NCBI GenBank assembly: GCA_934255105.1
Contig: CAKQNH010000011.1
Coordinates: 1 to 18,818 of the forward strand
Direction: 5' to 3'
From: an uncultured Pirellulaceae bacterium
GTDB lineage: Bacteria > Planctomycetota > Planctomycetia > Pirellulales > Pirellulaceae
DNA: 18,818 bases
Position numbers and translations under genes: made by a program. Every line of letters starts with the position of its first letter. Within the stretch, counting starts at the first letter, position 1. The notes below the pieces were generated by a model, which saw only the letters and a list, made by a program, of their open reading frames with translations, ran no database searches and was not told where the DNA came from. Below are positions 15,591-18,818 of the stretch, piece by piece.

Positions 15591-15698
15591 TCGAGCCTAG
15601 GCGAGGGGGAGGGCGGAGACGGATTACACGGTGGTAGATTGCTTACACAGAGGTAGATTGCGCTTGCCCCTCTCCCTCGCTTAGGCTCGACCTCTCCC
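15583..15698 (+). repeat. 31-base inverted arms, composite repeat copy B
   Basis: The left arm is 15583-15613 and the right arm 15668-15698, with a 54-base loop. By eye 28 of 31 positions are Watson-Crick pairs and the other three are G opposite T, which become G-U pairs in a + strand transcript, so the RNA arm is fully paired. The right arm also takes part in a local 8-bp hairpin (15691-15698 with 15702-15709, loop AGA), and the left arm overlaps the hairpin at 15568-15590. The loop holds two copies of GGTAGATTGC. Confidence 0.85.
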
Positions 15699-15716
15699 AG
15701 AGGGAGAGGATCCAGT

Positions 15717-15784
15717 GCGAACAGAGATAGTGCAAGAAAATCGATAGGGAAAAGACTCGTGAAAAGTTGTGGGGTATGAAAAGG
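15717..15784 (-). repeat. 68-base conserved module of composite repeat, copy B
   Basis: The reverse complement matches 8638-8705 at about 59 of 68 positions. On the - strand it reads hairpin array, module, arms, the same order as copy A on the + strand. Together with its flanks it fills most of the 346-base gap between the peroxidase gene and the HEAT/TPR gene; no coding frame is evident there. Confidence 0.88.
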
Positions 15785-15840
15785 CAGGATGCTTACAACA
15801 CGACAAGCAGGATGCTTATCCCACGACAAGCAGGATGCTT
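15782..15840 (-). repeat. Tandem micro-hairpin array, 3 units of 23-base period (copy B)
   Basis: The core AAGCAGGATGCTT recurs at 15805-15817 and 15828-15840, with a variant (AGGCAGGATGCTT) at 15782-15794. AAGCA and TGCTT pair around GGA. Compared with copy A on the same strand sense (AAGCT-GGA-AGCTT), the last stem pair is swapped from T-A to A-T, so the pairing is kept while the loop is unchanged. Linkers include TATCCCACGAC, the counterpart of GTGGGATA in copy A. Confidence 0.9.
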
Positions 15841-15893
15841 ACGTTACTTTTACTCATCCCTGACATGTTTTTTATTGATCAAGAGTAGGCTCT

Positions 15894-17948
15894 ATGGCTG
15901 AGCGTAGTTTCCAACCGCCATGGCTGCGGAGCCAGCGACTCGCGTCGCTCGTGTTGTTGCTTGTTAGCCTGTGGAGCTGTGGCACCTCAAGCGCGTTAGC
16001 GCAAGCACCGGCAGCTAGCGAAAGCGAGCAGCAGGCTCAGATCGTCGCGTTGATCGAGCAGCTTGGCGACGAGAACTATCACCGCCGCAACGACGCCAAG
16101 TGGGAGCTGGAACGGATAGGCTTAGCCGCCTTCGAAAAATTGCGACAAGCCGCCTTGGAGCATCCCAATGCACAGGTGGCTCGCGCGGCGCGGTATTTGA
16201 TCGACAGCCAAAATGTCGTGTGGTGGCTCGAGAGCGATGCGGTGGAAGTTCGCGAACTGCTCAAGAAGTACAACGAATCCAAAAGCGACGCCCGCGATGC
16301 CACGCTGCTACAACTGTCGGACATCGGTTCCCCCGACGCGATGCTGGCTCTGTGCCGCCTGGCGCGGTTCGAAAGCAGTGAACTGCGTTCCAAGTCGGCT
16401 GCATTGTATTTGCTGCAGGCGATTGCCCAACGATTGAAGCGTCTGGAACCGCAGCCGCGTTCACAAACTGCTGCGCAGCTTGCTGGCTCAATCGCGCTGA
16501 CTTTAGGAGATAGCCAGCGCACAGCCTCTACCTGGCTGCGGGCTCTGGTGGCTGACCTGAATGCCGTCAGCGGAAATTCTGACAGCGGGGCTCCTGACAG
16601 TGGAGCGGGGCGCTCCGCCCAGACCGGGAAATCCAACGCAGCCGGCGTGGCTGTCTGGAGAGACATCGTTGACGAAGAATTGGCGCAAGCTGCGAACAAA
16701 GCCCACGCTGCGATAGAGAATTCCGCAGCAGGTAGCGCTCGCGTGCAAGCTGCCGAAAGCCTGCAAGCGCAGTTGATTTCATTGCGTCTGTATCGTTGGA
16801 TTGGTTTGTGGGTCACGGATCGCTACGGTCGCCAGCCAGCATTGGAACTGGTGCGTTCCAGTTTGGAGCAGGTGGGGCAGGATACAGAAGCACTGGTCGC
16901 CTCATCGGCTTGGGCCATCGAAGCCGAACTACCCGAGCTGGTCCCCGAGTTGGCGCAGCGCTATGCGAAGCAGTTCGGCCAAGAGCCACAGCTTGGCTAT
17001 TACCTGGCTGAGGCTTACCTGCGACTGGGCGATGAGGCCGCGGCCCAACGGTCTGCCGATGAAGCCAGCCAAGCGGTGGTGAAACAGCTCGACCAACTCA
17101 AGAATCTTACCAACTTAAATTTGGAGGAGATCCAGGCCAACCGTCATTATCAATATGCGCGTCTGTTGGCGGAGCGAGGGCTGTTTGCGTGGTCCGAGCA
17201 GCAGTACCTCAAAGCGGTAGAGCTCAACTCGCGCATCCAAGCGGGCATCCGCGCCGATCTAGCGCAGTTCTATTGGTTCGGTGGCGAGAACGACAAGGCC
17301 GCGCAAACGCTCCAGCCACTGGCAGAGGAGGCGATGGCCAACCGCCAAACGGAATTCCCAGTGCAAGCTGACATCTACAGCAATCCGGCAGGCATCTTGT
17401 CGAACTACCATTTTTATAGCGGTCTGTCGGCGCTGGAGCGTGGGGAGAAACTCGAGGCCAGCACCCACCTGCGGCGGGCACTAGAAGTCGACGGCGCTTC
17501 GCCCAATCCAGATGTGGTGATTGCCCTACAGCGGCTCGGCAGCGATGAGCCGTTTGGTGACTATTTCCAGCAGGCCTTCGATCAGATGAGCAATTCATTT
17601 CGCGTGCGAGTGCTGGAGGCCGAAGAACAATTGGCTCGCTCCAATGACCGGCTCAGCCGCTCTGTCACCGCGCCTCGCTTGGCCCAGGAATGCAACCAGC
17701 TCGCTTGGCTGCTGAGCAAATGTCGGATCAGCACGGCCGAAGCGCTCAGCCTGAGCCTGCGTTCGCTAGAGCTCAGCCCCGACGAAGCCATCTACTTGGA
17801 CACACTCGCCCGCTGCTACTTTGCTGCGGGACAGGTAGAAGACGCCGTGCGTACTCAAAAGCAGGCGATTCGCGCGGCACCTCATGAGCGTCAGATGCTC
17901 ACTCAACTGGCGGAGTTTGAAGCGGCGTTGGCCGTGGACAAAAAATAG
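15894..17948 (+). CDS. Secreted HEAT-like and TPR repeat protein
   Basis: This is a 684-residue protein. The signal peptide has its hydrophobic core at 17-28 and a likely cleavage after A-L-A at 34-36. Residues 44-105 (IVALIEQLGDENYHRRNDAK, then WELERIGLAAFEKLRQAA) have the HEAT-like pattern frequent in planctomycete secreted proteins. The middle is alpha-helical and rich in Ala, Gln and Leu, with TPR-like pairs (for example YYLAEAYLRLGDEAAAQRSA and RLLAERGLFAWSEQQYLKAV). The C-terminus (about 599-684) holds a clear TPR, LDTLARCYFAAGQVEDAVRT. Such repeats bind other proteins, so a scaffold role in the periplasm is likely; no catalytic motif is seen. The ATG at 15894 has AGAGTAGG just upstream. 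The LarA-like gene starts 14 bases after its stop, so the two are probably co-transcribed. Confidence 0.85.
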   Translation: MAERSFQPPWLRSQRLASLVLLLVSLWSCGTSSALAQAPAASESEQQAQIVALIEQLGDENYHRRNDAKWELERIGLAAFEKLRQAALEHPNAQVARAARYLIDSQNVVWWLESDAVEVRELLKKYNESKSDARDATLLQLSDIGSPDAMLALCRLARFESSELRSKSAALYLLQAIAQRLKRLEPQPRSQTAAQLAGSIALTLGDSQRTASTWLRALVADLNAVSGNSDSGAPDSGAGRSAQTGKSNAAGVAVWRDIVDEELAQAANKAHAAIENSAAGSARVQAAESLQAQLISLRLYRWIGLWVTDRYGRQPALELVRSSLEQVGQDTEALVASSAWAIEAELPELVPELAQRYAKQFGQEPQLGYYLAEAYLRLGDEAAAQRSADEASQAVVKQLDQLKNLTNLNLEEIQANRHYQYARLLAERGLFAWSEQQYLKAVELNSRIQAGIRADLAQFYWFGGENDKAAQTLQPLAEEAMANRQTEFPVQADIYSNPAGILSNYHFYSGLSALERGEKLEASTHLRRALEVDGASPNPDVVIALQRLGSDEPFGDYFQQAFDQMSNSFRVRVLEAEEQLARSNDRLSRSVTAPRLAQECNQLAWLLSKCRISTAEALSLSLRSLELSPDEAIYLDTLARCYFAAGQVEDAVRTQKQAIRAAPHERQMLTQLAEFEAALAVDKK

Positions 17949-17962
17949 TACTGAGATTCCAA

Positions 17963-18818
17963 GTGACTGATTTGCTTCCCCGATTTTTTCGCCTGCGACA
18001 ATCATTTCCTCGGCCACGACTCGCACACGTTCCCGCCGCGACCATGGCCGCACTGGCCGATTGTGTTCGTCAGGATGTGCGCGATCAATCCGTAGCGATC
18101 ACGGTCGGCAGCCGCGGAATTGCCGCCGTCGCCCAGGTCACGCGCGCCTGCGTCGACTTTCTCAAACAGCGTGGAGCGCGGCCCTACTTGGTCCCTGCTA
18201 TGGGCAGCCACGGCGGCGCCACCGCTGAGGGACAGGCCGATGTGCTAGCTCGCCTGGGCGTTACACCAGCGGCTATGGGCTGCCCGCTTCGCAGTTCGAT
18301 GGATGTTGTTCAAGTGACTACCGCCGCCGAGGGCTTTCCTGTCTACTTCGACCGCGAAGCTATGGCGGCTGACCATGTGCTGGTCGTCAATCGCATCAAG
18401 CCTCACACCAAATTCTCCGGCGAGATCGAAAGCGGACTGATGAAAATGATGCTTATCGGACTCGGTAAGTGTCAAGGCGCTGAGGTCTACCATCGAGTCA
18501 TCGCCAAGTATTCGTTCGATCAAATCGTCCGCTCGGTAGCCCGCGAAGTGATCGGTCGCTGCAATATTCTGGGTGGCTTGGCCATCCTGGAGAATGCGTA
18601 CGAAGAGACGGCCGAGGTGGTGGGGGTTGCAGCAAGTGAGATTGAGTCGCGCGAGCCCGAATTGCTGCAGCGAGCGAAGGGTTGGATGCCGCGACTGCCG
18701 TTTGACAAAGCCGATTTGTTGATCGTCGACTATATAGGCAAGAACATCTCGGGGGCTGGCATGGATACCAACGTGGTGGGACGCAAGCGCAATGACCACG
18801 CCGCCATCGATGGCGACA
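17963..18818 (+). CDS. LarA-like (DUF2088) protein, N-terminal part, cut by window end
   Basis: The frame starts at GTG 17963-17965 (TGAGA lies about seven bases upstream) and stays open to the last base, giving 285 residues without a stop. It begins with LLPRFFRLRQSFPRPRLAHV, followed by an N-terminal LarA-type domain: PAMGSHGGATAEGQ (H83), NRIKPHTKFSGEIESGLMK (H148, K161) and GAEVYHRVI (H177). Lactate racemase LarA uses a nickel-pincer cofactor held by three His and a Lys; from memory these are H108, H174, K184 and H200 in Lactobacillus, and the spacing here is close. Substrate is unknown: the family includes racemases and epimerases of 2-hydroxy acids, and some members of undefined role. 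There is no signal peptide, so it is cytoplasmic. It follows the HEAT/TPR gene by 14 bases. Confidence 0.85.
   Translation, partial: MTDLLPRFFRLRQSFPRPRLAHVPAATMAALADCVRQDVRDQSVAITVGSRGIAAVAQVTRACVDFLKQRGARPYLVPAMGSHGGATAEGQADVLARLGVTPAAMGCPLRSSMDVVQVTTAAEGFPVYFDREAMAADHVLVVNRIKPHTKFSGEIESGLMKMMLIGLGKCQGAEVYHRVIAKYSFDQIVRSVAREVIGRCNILGGLAILENAYEETAEVVGVAASEIESREPELLQRAKGWMPRLPFDKADLLIVDYIGKNISGAGMDTNVVGRKRNDHAAIDGD

Noticed and set aside
16079..16816. 245-codon - strand frame inside the HEAT/TPR gene
   Set aside because: It is an antisense shadow; it is Ser/Arg/Ala-rich without domain sense, while the + frame has a signal peptide and repeats.
18245..18799. 184-codon - strand frame near the window end
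   Set aside because: It is antisense to the LarA-like gene, whose motifs are clear on the + strand.

Overview
The window looks like a stretch of chromosome from a planctomycete, most likely of the Pirellulaceae type. This is inferred from gene style: secreted proteins with HEAT or TPR repeats, very large lineage-specific secreted proteins, weak or missing Shine-Dalgarno sites, GTG/TTG starts, and intergenic arrays of short hairpin repeats. No taxonomic marker was searched. I see no phage, transposase, CRISPR, tRNA or rRNA.

Positions 1-3059 (+) hold a tight four-gene run: the 3' part of a DUF4261 gene, a four-helix membrane protein with a DUF3592 domain and an arrestin-like tail, a small soluble arrestin-like protein, and a P-loop ATPase that overlaps its neighbour by 4 bases. 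After a short gap with a possible G-quadruplex, positions 3273-7365 (-) hold a two-gene operon of an MMPL-family exporter followed by a GT4-type glycosyltransferase, which suggests assembly and export of a glycosylated envelope compound. An orphan gene (7688-8533, +) then faces a standalone type B ribosomal protein bL36 gene (9127-9279, -). The 593 bases between these convergent genes are filled with repeats.

Positions 9484-17948 (+) hold a UvrD/Rep-type helicase, a 1019-residue secreted protein resembling DUF3352 proteins, an exported 2-Cys glutathione peroxidase with its own likely promoter, and a secreted HEAT/TPR protein. The last gene, truncated by the window end, encodes a LarA-like (DUF2088) protein that keeps the likely cofactor-site residues.

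The most unusual content is intergenic. Two copies of a composite repeat lie in opposite orientation at 8534-8900 and 15556-15840. They share a 68-base module (about 59 of 68 identical by eye), GC-rich inverted arms, and tandem micro-hairpins whose stems differ by paired substitutions around a constant GGA loop. In the second copy, 31-base arms can pair completely as RNA if three G-U pairs are allowed. The arms overlap two shorter hairpins, so the two folds exclude each other.
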